A stretch of DNA of 56,586 nucleotides from JAGQSZ01 sp049647585 (GTDB lineage: Bacteria; Actinomycetota; Acidimicrobiia; Acidimicrobiales; Microtrichaceae): assembly GCA_049647585.1 (NCBI GenBank), contig JBARXY010000023.1:1-56586 (forward strand). The letters run 5' to 3'. The position numbers were made by a program, and so were the translations under genes. The notes below the pieces were generated by a model. That model was not told the DNA's origin. It saw nothing but the letters and a program-made list of their open reading frames with translations, and searched no databases. Below, one piece after another: positions 1 to 8,125 of this stretch (its first letter is position 1; every line of letters starts with the position of its first letter).

Positions 1-272
1 GTGTGTACCACATCGGTGCCGGCACCCTCTCGGTGGTTGACTCAGCCCAGTACCGTCCAGTCATTCCGGCTCCCGGTGGCAACGGTGGAGCCCTCTCCCC
101 CGCAGCCAACGGTGGTGTCGGTGGACCCATGGGCAACTGCGCACTGATCGGCGGTTGCGGTGGTAACAGCGATGGCCGGAGCGCAGCGGCTGGTAACTCC
201 GGTCCTGGTGGACAGAAAGGCCCTAATGGCCAGCTCTTCCGGGTCTGGGATAACGGCACAACGACCAGCTAA
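1..272 (+). CDS. Glycine-rich protein, C-terminal fragment
   Basis: The reading frame is already open at the first base (phase begins at base 3) and stops with TAA at 270-272, so only the last 90 or so residues of a longer protein are present. The piece is rich in Gly, Ala, Asn and Ser with runs such as GGNGGALSPAANGG and two cysteines around residues 46 and 52. This low-complexity style is usual in secreted or surface proteins, but no domain can be named. A strong hairpin follows 27 bases after the stop, which supports this being the true 3' end of a rightward gene. The GTG at base 3 should not be taken as a start. Confidence 0.5.
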   Translation, partial: VYHIGAGTLSVVDSAQYRPVIPAPGGNGGALSPAANGGVGGPMGNCALIGGCGGNSDGRSAAAGNSGPGGQKGPNGQLFRVWDNGTTTS

Positions 273-299
273 TTCGTTAGCCTCGTAATTCCAATACCG

Positions 300-344
300 C
301 AGAAGCGGCATCGCCCAATTGGGCGGTGCCGCTTCTGTCATTTT
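300..344 (+). terminator. Intrinsic-type terminator after the glycine-rich gene
   Basis: A 17-bp stem (300-316 with 321-337), one G-T wobble, closes on the tetraloop AATT and is followed by TCATTTT. It lies just downstream of the stop at 272 and is the best terminator candidate in this part of the window. Confidence 0.75.
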
Positions 345-675
345 GAGGCAAATGCAGACAGTCGCCTCGACATTGCAACGGGACATGTCAACGCCACCAA
401 CTGGAATCAGCAAATAGACCGAGCCGGGCCGATCCTTGGATAAATCACGGAAACTGGCGCCCAAAAGGCGGACCGGTCCGCAACCACCGTCAGGTCAGAG
501 CGATCCAAATCGACACGCATCGTTGCTTAAGGACACTCACTCCACAGCATCACTGCGAGCCCCATGTCGAACGCAAACACAACTTATTCTGGGATATCTT
601 GCTTTGGGTATTACCCCACTCAGCGATCTCTGGTAAGTTTCTCCTTACCTATCAAGATTCTCTTTTGGGGGGAAC
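345..675. other. Intergenic region, no gene seen
   Basis: About 330 bases between the terminator and the lipoprotein gene. Short open frames occur on both strands but have no recognisable composition or ribosome-binding site. The last 100 bases are more AT-rich than the surroundings and probably hold the lipoprotein promoter, but no convincing -35/-10 pair could be assigned. Confidence 0.4.
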
Positions 676-2724
676 ATGAAGCCTATCGCTGGCTGGCGAT
701 CTAGAACGGTCCGACTATCCGCATTGGTCTTGGCCGTGGTGCTGGTCGGGGGTGCGTGTACACCACCCGCACCGACCGATCCGGGATCGTCCACGACCGT
801 CAAGGAGAAGGAATTCTGTTCGTTCTGGGAGGACGTAACCACTCCCCCCACTCAAGAGGGCGACACGGCGCTGGTTGACAACGCTGTGCTCGTGAAGTCG
901 GACGTCGTCGCTCAGGCTAATTCGGCGACCGTGACGGGCGACTCCTGCAAGGAGCCCACTGCCCAGGTGGATCTCAATGGCGCCATGATGGCCGAGGGGA
1001 TGAACGTTCCGTCTGTCCAGAACGACACTTCCTCAGATCCGATTGCCACCGTCACGGGCGACGAGATTGCTCCCGGCACTCCAGTGCTGGAGACGGTCGA
1101 GCTCACGTCACTGTCAGCAGCGATCGGCCTGGATGGAATCACCTTGCGAGGCAACGTCGCCTTGCGGATCTCGGGCCAGACGTCGACAGTTGGCTTTGTC
1201 GGCACCCTGACCAACCTTGAGAACTGGTCGATCAACATCAGTTCCTCCTCCTTCTCGATTCCCGGAATCACCAGCACGCCAGCCCGCTTCAACGGCACGC
1301 TCCGTGCACGCGGCGGCGAAATCACCCTCAACTTCAGCGCAGCTGCAACTTCGGCGAAGATCGGTGACGTCACCGTCTCAGCCGCAACTATTGATCTGTT
1401 TGCCTCCAACCAGACCGGCGTCAAGGCCTCGGTCGCAGGCAACATCAAGGTGGGACCCAGCACTGTCAATGGCGCTGTGGACGTCGAGTTCGACCGTGCC
1501 GGAGCTCTCGTCTCCGCCAAGGCTGATATTGCCGCCCATCTCGTCGGCACCCAGGTCAACGGCAAGAAGATCGACCTGAACGGATCGGTCAAGTTCGAAG
1601 GAAATGCCAAGGAGACCACCGCTTCGTTCTCCGGTAGCGGCGTCGTCGGCGATCTGGTCGTCCACGAAGCAAATGGCTCTCTGACACTGGCAACGAACAA
1701 GGCCACATTCAACGGCGTGCTCGATGTCGAGCAGGGTGCCAACCTCCTGCGCTTCAACGGTTCGATCGTCTGGGATGGCACCTCGGCCTACACCCCCTAC
1801 CTTCAGGTCCAGGGTGCTGGCGAGTTCTCCGGCACGCTCAATGACGGTCAGACATTCTCCGCGGCCGGAACAATCGAAGCCGAGGTAATCGGCGGCCAGA
1901 TGCGCTCTGTCGTTACGGGCAACTTCAAGATCGGAACGCTCAAAGCATCGGGCTCAGCGGTGGTTGAGACCAACGGTGCGAGCACAACCTTCGAGATCCA
2001 GGCCGACCTGGTCGATGCTGGCTTCGCTGCGCACCTCACCGGTGCAGTCATCGTGACCGATGGTGTCGCCGAGACGGTCCAGCTCGATGCATCGGTGAGC
2101 GGTGCGATCAAGATGGGTGACGTAACTCTTACCAATGCCAACCTCAGCATCCGCAGTAGCTACGGAAGCCCGTTGGAAATCTCCTTCGACGGAAGCATCA
2201 AGATGGGCTCCAAGGCCGATCTGAGTGGCTCGGTCAAGGCGGCCATCGGTCCCAACGGAACACTGCTCAGCCTCAACGGTCAGGTCAACGGCTCGCTGGC
2301 GCTCGACTCATGGGCGATCGTCAACTTCCAGGGCTCGATTGCGGCAACCTCCGAGCGTGTCACCATCAACGGTTCCGGTGGCGTCAACTTCACCAGCTTC
2401 CCCGCTGGTCTGCAGCTCAACGGAACTCTGACCTCCTCGCTGACCAACCCGTCGTGGTCGCTCAGTGGCTCGGCAGACTTCCGGATCGGTTCGCTGAACA
2501 TCGCCTCGGCCCGCATGACGCTCTCGCAGGCTGAAGGAATGAAGGCAACCCGTGTTGGCTTCTACTTCAACATCCTCTTCATCTCCACCTACTTCGAGGG
2601 CAACTTCTACATGAACCCCGCTGGCGGATGCGACAAGGTCGACATCACCGGTGGCGGGATCATCGCCAAGCTGATCCTTGTCACGGTGCTACCGGGCGCC
2701 ATCGGCTGCCCGGTCCACATCTAG
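676..2724 (+). CDS. Secreted repeat-containing lipoprotein, unknown function
   Basis: The 682-residue product starts with a basic segment and a hydrophobic stretch (about residues 12-26) ending in VLVGGAC, a lipobox-like site, so it is probably exported and lipidated at Cys27, although the -3 residue is Gly rather than Leu. After a Pro/Thr-rich linker, residues from about 130 to 640 form loosely repeated segments with alternating hydrophobic residues and recurring GS-x-K-(M/V)G, LNG and (F/V)NG turns, the pattern of a stacked beta-repeat protein. Two cysteines lie near the C-terminus (GGCDKVD and AIGCPV). A purine-rich GGGGGGAA sits four bases before the ATG. It is a single-gene unit, with a perfect terminator hairpin 14 bases after the stop. 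No enzymatic motif is seen; a structural or surface role is only inferred. Confidence 0.75.
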   Translation: MKPIAGWRSRTVRLSALVLAVVLVGGACTPPAPTDPGSSTTVKEKEFCSFWEDVTTPPTQEGDTALVDNAVLVKSDVVAQANSATVTGDSCKEPTAQVDLNGAMMAEGMNVPSVQNDTSSDPIATVTGDEIAPGTPVLETVELTSLSAAIGLDGITLRGNVALRISGQTSTVGFVGTLTNLENWSINISSSSFSIPGITSTPARFNGTLRARGGEITLNFSAAATSAKIGDVTVSAATIDLFASNQTGVKASVAGNIKVGPSTVNGAVDVEFDRAGALVSAKADIAAHLVGTQVNGKKIDLNGSVKFEGNAKETTASFSGSGVVGDLVVHEANGSLTLATNKATFNGVLDVEQGANLLRFNGSIVWDGTSAYTPYLQVQGAGEFSGTLNDGQTFSAAGTIEAEVIGGQMRSVVTGNFKIGTLKASGSAVVETNGASTTFEIQADLVDAGFAAHLTGAVIVTDGVAETVQLDASVSGAIKMGDVTLTNANLSIRSSYGSPLEISFDGSIKMGSKADLSGSVKAAIGPNGTLLSLNGQVNGSLALDSWAIVNFQGSIAATSERVTINGSGGVNFTSFPAGLQLNGTLTSSLTNPSWSLSGSADFRIGSLNIASARMTLSQAEGMKATRVGFYFNILFISTYFEGNFYMNPAGGCDKVDITGGGIIAKLILVTVLPGAIGCPVHI

Positions 2725-2737
2725 TAGCTCAAGTAAG

Positions 2738-2780
2738 CGGGGTGGCACACCGATCGGTGTGCCACCCCGTTTGCGTTTTG
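2738..2780 (+). terminator. Intrinsic terminator of the lipoprotein gene
   Basis: 2738-2769 is a perfect 32-base palindrome (15-bp stem around a central AT) directly followed by TTTGCGTTTT. It begins 14 bases after the stop codon. Confidence 0.9.
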
Positions 2781-3173
2781 GAACTACCGAATTCGTGGCA
2801 AGGCTGGATTGGGGTTCGTGGCAAGGCTGGATTGGGGCCGACGCCCGACACCGAAGGCCGAAGGCCGAAGTAGCCATCCGTGCACGCTCACAGACACCCG
2901 GCGGTACGCCAGCGCAACACCGGCTGATCCGCCGGTGTTGACGGATGGAACAAGTGTGGAAATGGTCAAATGGTGACCTCTACTGCACTAGTTGCCCGCC
3001 CTTTTGACTTCAGGCCGTCCCTGACGCCGGGGACAGCGACCAAGCGGGCGATTCAGCCCTTGGACAGCCCGGCGATTCATACCGACTTCCACAACTATTC
3101 GTGGACACCGTCAGGACCGATGCGGGCCTCGCTTTGGACACGAGTTCGGCGCCAGGAACCGGTGCCCGAGCGG
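2781..3173. repeat. Repeat-rich intergenic region
   Basis: No credible gene. It holds an exact tandem duplication of 23 bases (2792-2814 and 2815-2837), then about three copies of the heptamer GCCGAAG (2852-2870), then a perfect 10-bp hairpin (2915-2924 with 2931-2940, loop TGATCC) without a T tract. The rest up to the purH stop has no structure that I can see. The hairpin lies too far from purH (its stop is at 3174) to be confidently its terminator. Confidence 0.6.
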
Positions 3174-4703
3174 TCAGTGCTTGAAGTGACGTTCTCCGGT
3201 GAAGACCATCGCCATCCCGGCCTCGTTCGCCGCGGCGATCACCTCGTCGTCACGGATCGAGCCGCCCGGCTGAATAACAGCTGTGGCACCGGCCTCGGCC
3301 GCTGCGTCGAGACCATCTCGGAACGGGAAGAAGGCGTCAGAAGCACACGCCCCACCCACTGCCCTACCGGCGGCCTTCTCAGCGGCGATGCGCCCGGCGT
3401 CGCGGCGATTCTGCTGTCCGGCGCCGATACCGACTGCCTGGCCATCCTTAACCAGAACAATCGTGTTGGACGTGACTCTGGCGACCAAACGCCATGAGAG
3501 CTCCAGGTCCGCCCATTCGGCTTCGCTCGGCTGACGGTTCGTAACGACGGTCCACTTCGAGCGATCCATCGACACAACGTCGGCAGTCTGGACCAGGAGC
3601 CCACCGGCGATGGTGCGGATATCCAACTCGGGAACCTTGGGAGCCGATGCAGTGATGACCCGCAGGTTCTTCTTCTTGAGCAGCACCTCGAGCGCATCGT
3701 CGTCATAGCCGGGCGCGATCAACACCTCGGTGAAGACCGGTGAGAGGGCTTCCGCGAGCGCCAACGGGACGACGCGGTTGAGGGCAACGATGCCCCCGTA
3801 TGCCGAGGTGGGATCACCTTCGTGGGCCCTCGTGTAAGCGGTGGTTATATCGGGGTCGACAGCCGCACCACAGGCATTTGCGTGCTTGATGACAACTGCG
3901 GCAGGTCCCTCCCCCAAGGAATGGACCAAGCGCCACGCTGCATCGGCGTCGTAGACATTGAGAAACGACATTTCCTTGCCACCGTGCTGGACCGCGTCAT
4001 CCCAGCATCCACCGCCGGGGAACGAGTAGCGGGCACCGACCTGATGCGGGTTCTCGCCATAGCGAAGTTCCTGCGATCGGGTGGCCGATAGGTGCAGTGT
4101 GGGTGGCAGCACTCCCCTATCCGGCATCTCTCCGGCGCCTGCCCCATCGAACCAGCCGACGATGGCGGCGTCATAGGCAGCGGTGTGGGCGAAGGCGTCG
4201 CGTGCCAGGCGTCGCCTGGTCGCATCGCCGACCGCACCGGCCGAGCGCAACTCGTCGAGCACGACCGGATAATCCTCGGGGTTGACCAGGACGGTCACCT
4301 GGGAGTGGTTCTTCGCTGCGGCGCGAACCATTGCTGGCCCACCGATGTCGATGAGTTCGATCGACGGCTCGGAACTGAACGGATACAGGTTGGTCGCCAC
4401 CAGGTCGATCGCAGTGATGTCGTACTTCTCCATATCGGCCACGTGCGACGGATCGGTCCGGTCGGCCAGGATGCCACCGTGGATCGCCGGATGCAGCGTT
4501 ACGACACGATGACCGAGCATCTCGGGGAATCCGGTGACGTCAGCCGTGGGGATCACAGGCAGCCCAGCGTCGGCGAGGGCCTTTGCTGTACCGCCCGACG
4601 AGATCAGCTCCCAGCCCAGGTCAACCAAGGCGGTGCCGAGCTCAACCATTCCGGTCTTGTCATACGCCGACAGAAGTGCCCGGCGCTTTGTGGATTCGGT
4701 CAT
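3174..4703 (-). CDS. purH: Bifunctional AICAR formyltransferase / IMP cyclohydrolase
   Basis: Catalyses the last two steps of de novo IMP synthesis in the cytoplasm: formylation of AICAR with 10-formyl-THF and ring closure to IMP. The 509 residues match the normal family length. The N-terminal cyclohydrolase part begins RRALLSAYDKTGMVELG and contains GGTAKALADAGLPV and HPAIHGGILADR. The C-terminal transformylase part carries the Lys-His motif VIKHANACGAA and SAYGGIVALNR, and ends in the conserved segment ASDAFFPFRDGLDAAAEAG. The ATG overlaps the purN stop by four bases (ATGA), so translation is coupled. It is the last gene of sucC-sucD-purN-purH, linking one-carbon use and purine synthesis with the TCA cycle genes upstream. 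Confidence 0.97.
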   Translation of the reverse strand: MTESTKRRALLSAYDKTGMVELGTALVDLGWELISSGGTAKALADAGLPVIPTADVTGFPEMLGHRVVTLHPAIHGGILADRTDPSHVADMEKYDITAIDLVATNLYPFSSEPSIELIDIGGPAMVRAAAKNHSQVTVLVNPEDYPVVLDELRSAGAVGDATRRRLARDAFAHTAAYDAAIVGWFDGAGAGEMPDRGVLPPTLHLSATRSQELRYGENPHQVGARYSFPGGGCWDDAVQHGGKEMSFLNVYDADAAWRLVHSLGEGPAAVVIKHANACGAAVDPDITTAYTRAHEGDPTSAYGGIVALNRVVPLALAEALSPVFTEVLIAPGYDDDALEVLLKKKNLRVITASAPKVPELDIRTIAGGLLVQTADVVSMDRSKWTVVTNRQPSEAEWADLELSWRLVARVTSNTIVLVKDGQAVGIGAGQQNRRDAGRIAAEKAAGRAVGGACASDAFFPFRDGLDAAAEAGATAVIQPGGSIRDDEVIAAANEAGMAMVFTGERHFKH

Positions 4704-5263
4704 GACAGTCGCTCCCGTTCCATGAATTCTCTGATCGTCTTCACGTAGAGCCGTCGCTCCACGACCTTTATCCGTTCGTGCAGGCTGGCCTCGTCGTCGC
4801 CATCGAGAACCGTCACGGCTTCTTGGGCCAAAATCGGCCCGTCATCGACCTGCTCGGTCGCGATGTGCACCGTGCAACCCGTCACCTTTACCCCATACGC
4901 GAGCGCGTCGCGGACCCCGTGCCAGCCCGGAAAAGACGGCAGCAGGGCCGGGTGTGTGTTGATGATTCTTCCCGGATATGCGGCGAAGGCGGCCGGGCCG
5001 AGGATTGTCCCCCACCCTGCCATCGCCACCAGTTCTATATCGGCGTCATCGAGAGCCGCGACCACCCGCTCGGTGAACCGGTCCCGGTCGAAGTTGTCGC
5101 CGAACTCGGTCCGCTCTATGACTTGGCACTTGATGCCGTGCGCGGCGGCGACCGACTCGACATCGCAGTGTCGGTCGGTCATCACCAGCGCTATCGGAAG
5201 CCCGGCGGACGCCATTGCGTCCAGAAGGGTTCCGCTTCCAGAAGCAAGAACTGCCAGGCTCAT
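4700..5263 (-). CDS. purN: Phosphoribosylglycinamide formyltransferase
   Basis: Transfers the formyl group of 10-formyl-THF to GAR in purine synthesis. The 187-residue product starts MSLAVLASGSGTLLDAM, the GAR-binding loop that opens this family, and has the catalytic block INTHPALLPSFPGWHG (Asn and His) and the Asp of EQVDDGPILAQ. The frame is open further upstream, but those residues (Arg, Pro and Trp rich) are out-of-frame sucD sequence, so the ATG at 5263, ten bases after the sucD stop, is the start. The length is typical for PurN. The stop is interleaved with the purH start (ATGA). Confidence 0.95.
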   Translation of the reverse strand: MSLAVLASGSGTLLDAMASAGLPIALVMTDRHCDVESVAAAHGIKCQVIERTEFGDNFDRDRFTERVVAALDDADIELVAMAGWGTILGPAAFAAYPGRIINTHPALLPSFPGWHGVRDALAYGVKVTGCTVHIATEQVDDGPILAQEAVTVLDGDDEASLHERIKVVERRLYVKTIREFMERERLS

Positions 5264-5273
5264 CCCGGGCCGC

Positions 5274-6170
5274 TCAGAGCCCCTTGACCACGTCCACCAT
5301 GAGCAGACCTGCCTCGGTCGGATTTGCTCCGACCTTGACCCCTGCCGCTTCCATGGCGTCCATCTTGGCTGCAGCCGTTCCCTTGCCTCCGGAAACGATC
5401 GCTCCGGCGTGGCCCATCTTCTTGCCGGCCGGTGCGGTCTGGCCTGCGATGTAGCCGACAACGGGCTTGGTCATCTTCGAAGAGATGAACTCGGCCGCTT
5501 CTTCTTCTGCGGAGCCGCCGATCTCGCCGATCATCATGACAGCGGTGGTCTCGGCGTCGGCCTCGAAACGCTCCAGGCAGTCGATGAAGCTGGTGCCTGG
5601 TACAGGGTCTCCGCCGATGCCGACACAGGTGGTCACGCCGATGCCTTGGGACTGGAGCTCGTAGAGCGCCTGATAGGTGAGCGTTCCAGACCGGCTGACG
5701 ATTCCGACGTTCTTGGCACCCGGCTCAGGCTCCTTGGCGATGTGGCCGGCCGTGATCCCGATATTGCACTTACCGGGGCTGATGATGCCAGGGCAGTTCG
5801 GGCCCAAGAGCTGGACCGACGGGAAGTCGCGCTTCAGCTTGTTGAAGAACCACGCCTCGTCCTGGGCCGGCACACCTTCGGTGATGCAGACGATGAATTC
5901 GATGCCACCCTCGGCGGCTTCCATGATCGCCGAACGGACTCCAGCTGCAGGGATGAAGATGCAACTGGCGTTGGCGCCGGTCTCGGCCACGGCGTCGGCC
6001 ACCGAGGCGAAGATCGGGATGCCCTCGACGTCGGTCCCCGCCTTCTTGGGATTTGTTCCTGCGACTACCTGGGTGCCGTAGTCACGGTTGAGCAGGCCGT
6101 AGTAGCGGCCCTGGCTGCCGGTCAGCCCCTGGTAGACGACTTTGGTGTTCTCGTCGACGAAGATACTCAT
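5274..6170 (-). CDS. sucD: Succinate-CoA ligase (ADP-forming), alpha subunit
   Basis: Alpha subunit of succinyl-CoA synthetase, which couples succinyl-CoA hydrolysis to nucleoside triphosphate formation in the TCA cycle. The 298 residues are full length. Seen in order: MSIFVDENTKVVYQGLTGSQG (CoA-binding Rossmann start), LLGPNCPGIISPGKCNIG, VGIVSRSGTLTYQALYEL, GIGGDPVPGTSF, MIGEIGGSAEEEAAE and the phosphohistidine segment KKMGHAGAIVSGGKGTA. It is encoded between sucC (112-base gap) and purN (10-base gap), on the same strand. Confidence 0.97.
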   Translation of the reverse strand: MSIFVDENTKVVYQGLTGSQGRYYGLLNRDYGTQVVAGTNPKKAGTDVEGIPIFASVADAVAETGANASCIFIPAAGVRSAIMEAAEGGIEFIVCITEGVPAQDEAWFFNKLKRDFPSVQLLGPNCPGIISPGKCNIGITAGHIAKEPEPGAKNVGIVSRSGTLTYQALYELQSQGIGVTTCVGIGGDPVPGTSFIDCLERFEADAETTAVMMIGEIGGSAEEEAAEFISSKMTKPVVGYIAGQTAPAGKKMGHAGAIVSGGKGTAAAKMDAMEAAGVKVGANPTEAGLLMVDVVKGL

Positions 6171-6282
6171 CTGATTCTCGACCTTTTCGTTGTGTGCGCC
6201 CGATCCAATGCGGTTGGCGCGGTGCGATTAGCTGCGTTGACTAGGTGCGTTGACTAGGTGCGTGTTGGCTGCGATGCGGATC
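6171..6282. repeat. sucC-sucD spacer with a 13-base tandem repeat
   Basis: The spacer between sucC and sucD is 112 bases, longer than other gaps in this operon. It contains TGCGTTGACTAGG twice in exact tandem (6233-6245 and 6246-6258) plus a five-base start of a third copy. It is probably a replication-slippage duplication; no hairpin strong enough to terminate is visible. Confidence 0.7.
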
Positions 6283-7425
6283 TCAGGACCCTGCAAGCTG
6301 CACCGCTGTGCGGGCGGCGTCGAGCATCGTCGGCTGCATCTGCAACGCGTCGGACAGGTGCGGAGCGAGGATCTGACGGCCCTCTTCGGCGTTCGTCCCA
6401 TCGAGCCGAATGACGATCGGCGATTCGATCGTCACACGCTGGAGTGCCTCGATGATGCCATTGGCGACCTCTTCACCGCGGGTGATTCCACCGAAGATGT
6501 TGATGAAGATCGACTTGACCGCCGGGTCGTTGTTGATGACCTCGAGCGCTCCCGCCATCACGTCTGCGTTGGCGCCGCCACCGATGTCGAGGAAGTTGGC
6601 TGGCTTTCCGCCGGCCTGGTTGACGACGTCGAGCGTGCTCATCGCGAGACCCGCGCCGTTGGCGATGATGCCAACTGATCCGTCGAGTCCGACGTACTGG
6701 AGGCCCTTCTCGTGCGCAGCCTGTTCGCGGACGTCGCGCTCCTGGGTTGCTTCGTACTCGGCCCATTCGTGGCGGTACGCAGCGTTGTCGTCCAAGGTGA
6801 CCTTGGCATCGAGGGCATGAACCTCGCCCGTGGGCTTGAGGATCAGCGGGTTGATCTCGGTCAGATCGGCGTCGCCCTCGGTGTAGGCCCGGTAGAGCTT
6901 GAGGAGAATGTCGACTGCGCCGTCCTCAGCGTCCGGATTCAGGTTGGCCGACTTCACCCAGGCACGGGCGGTCGGCTCATCGAGGCCGTCAACCGGGTCG
7001 ATCCAGATCTTGGCTATCGCGTCGGGGTTCTCCTCTGCGACTGCTTCGATCTCTACGCCACCCTCTGCCGAGAGCATGCCCAGGTGTTTCTTGGCCGAAC
7101 GATCGAGCGTGAACGATGCGTAGTACTCCTCGGCAATGTCTGAGGCGACTTCGATCCACACGACCTTGACGGTGTGGCCCTTGATGTCCATCCCCAGGAT
7201 GTTGGTTGCGTACTCGCGCACCTCATCCGCGTTGGATGCCAACTTGATGCCACCAGCCTTGCCGCGGCCACCGACCTGAACCTGCGCCTTGATCACGACC
7301 GGGTACTGCCCGATACGCCCGGCAGCAGCCACCGCATCGTCAACCGTCGTAACCGCCTCGCCCTTCGACACCGGAATGTCGAACGATGCGAAGAACTGCT
7401 TTCCCTGATACTCGAAGAGGTCCAC
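6283..7425 (-). CDS. sucC: Succinate-CoA ligase (ADP-forming), beta subunit
   Basis: Beta subunit of succinyl-CoA synthetase. I chose the GTG at 7425, which gives the canonical start (M)DLFEYQGKQFFASFDIPV, 380 residues, and has AGGAAGG nine bases upstream; the open frame continues upstream but carries no family sequence. The ATP-grasp part contains VIKAQVQVGGRGKAGGIKLA and EINPLILKPTGEVHALDAK; the C-terminal CoA-ligase domain contains GLAMSTLDVVNQAGGKPANF and FINIFGGITRGEEVANGI. First gene of the sucCD-purNH operon. A TAGTAT on the minus strand (7523-7518) could be its -10 box with a leader of about 85 bases; that is tentative. Confidence 0.96.
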   Translation of the reverse strand: MDLFEYQGKQFFASFDIPVSKGEAVTTVDDAVAAAGRIGQYPVVIKAQVQVGGRGKAGGIKLASNADEVREYATNILGMDIKGHTVKVVWIEVASDIAEEYYASFTLDRSAKKHLGMLSAEGGVEIEAVAEENPDAIAKIWIDPVDGLDEPTARAWVKSANLNPDAEDGAVDILLKLYRAYTEGDADLTEINPLILKPTGEVHALDAKVTLDDNAAYRHEWAEYEATQERDVREQAAHEKGLQYVGLDGSVGIIANGAGLAMSTLDVVNQAGGKPANFLDIGGGANADVMAGALEVINNDPAVKSIFINIFGGITRGEEVANGIIEALQRVTIESPIVIRLDGTNAEEGRQILAPHLSDALQMQPTMLDAARTAVQLAGS

Positions 7426-7599
7426 CCTCGTGTGCCTTCCTATTCGGCCTGCGGCCCGCCGCGACGCAGCTGCGTCGTGGCGAGGGTGCGGATCTGTGAT
7501 CTCGTACCTACCGAGGGATACTAAACGGGTGGTGCTCCCCAGCCCATATCCGGGGGCGCGCCATACTCGATCACATCCTCGAAGAGACATGGAGAGCTG

Positions 7600-8124
7600 A
7601 TGCCCGTCGAGAGGCGTTCGGGAAGCAAACAGACGATGGCAATTGGCATCGGCATCATCTCGGTCGTGCTTGCCATTGCACTCGCATGGGGGATCATCCA
7701 ACTCTCTGGGGGTAAGGCATCGACGCAGCTGCGTCTTGGTGACGACGTCTTCGAGGCGGGTAACGCCGTGCGGATGACCAAGCAGATCGACAAGGCAGGC
7801 CCGCTGCTATTCAGCGATGTGTCCGGCAGGGGACAGCACAGGCCGATTTTCGTCAACCACTTCGGGGATGATCCCGAGATCCGCTGGGTCGCCTTCGACG
7901 CCGTCGCCCCTGGTGCTGCCGAAAACTGCTTCCTGTCCTGGAACGCCGACCGTCAAGTGTTCGAGGAACGCTCCGTCGCCAACGGCAACGACCTCAAACA
8001 GGGCCAGATCTGTCGTACCGAAACCTTTCCGCCGAATGGCGAAGGCCTGACCCAGTACAAGTGGAAGGTCGCCCCCGACGGACTCTTGACGATCGATTTC
8101 CGCAAGGACGAGGGCGGAGACTGA
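7600..8124 (+). CDS. Membrane-anchored protein with a Rieske-like C-terminal pattern
   Basis: The 174 residues consist of a short basic N-terminus, one transmembrane helix (about residues 13-36, AIGIGIISVVLAIALAWGII) and an extracytoplasmic domain. The later part has CFLSWNADRQVFEER, then QGQIC and FPPNGEGLTQYKWKV, ending LTIDFRKDEGGD. The spacing resembles the beta-sheet core of Rieske proteins, but the CxH and CxxH iron-sulfur ligand pairs are absent, so it cannot bind a Rieske cluster as written. GGAGAG lies just before the ATG. It ends immediately before the acyltransferase, and the two are probably cotranscribed. Function unknown. Confidence 0.65.
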   Translation: MPVERRSGSKQTMAIGIGIISVVLAIALAWGIIQLSGGKASTQLRLGDDVFEAGNAVRMTKQIDKAGPLLFSDVSGRGQHRPIFVNHFGDDPEIRWVAFDAVAPGAAENCFLSWNADRQVFEERSVANGNDLKQGQICRTETFPPNGEGLTQYKWKVAPDGLLTIDFRKDEGGD

Positions 8125-8125
8125 T

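Noticed and set aside
436..636. A 66-codon plus-strand frame in front of the lipoprotein gene
   Set aside because: No ribosome-binding site, mixed composition and no resemblance to a protein; it lies in likely promoter DNA.
2792..2870. Possible CRISPR-like repeats
   Set aside because: The 23-base copies are directly adjacent without spacers and the heptamer run is too short; no array and no cas genes are present.
4863..6257. A 464-codon plus-strand frame across purN and sucD
   Set aside because: It crosses two certain genes on the opposite strand; it is a GC-driven shadow.
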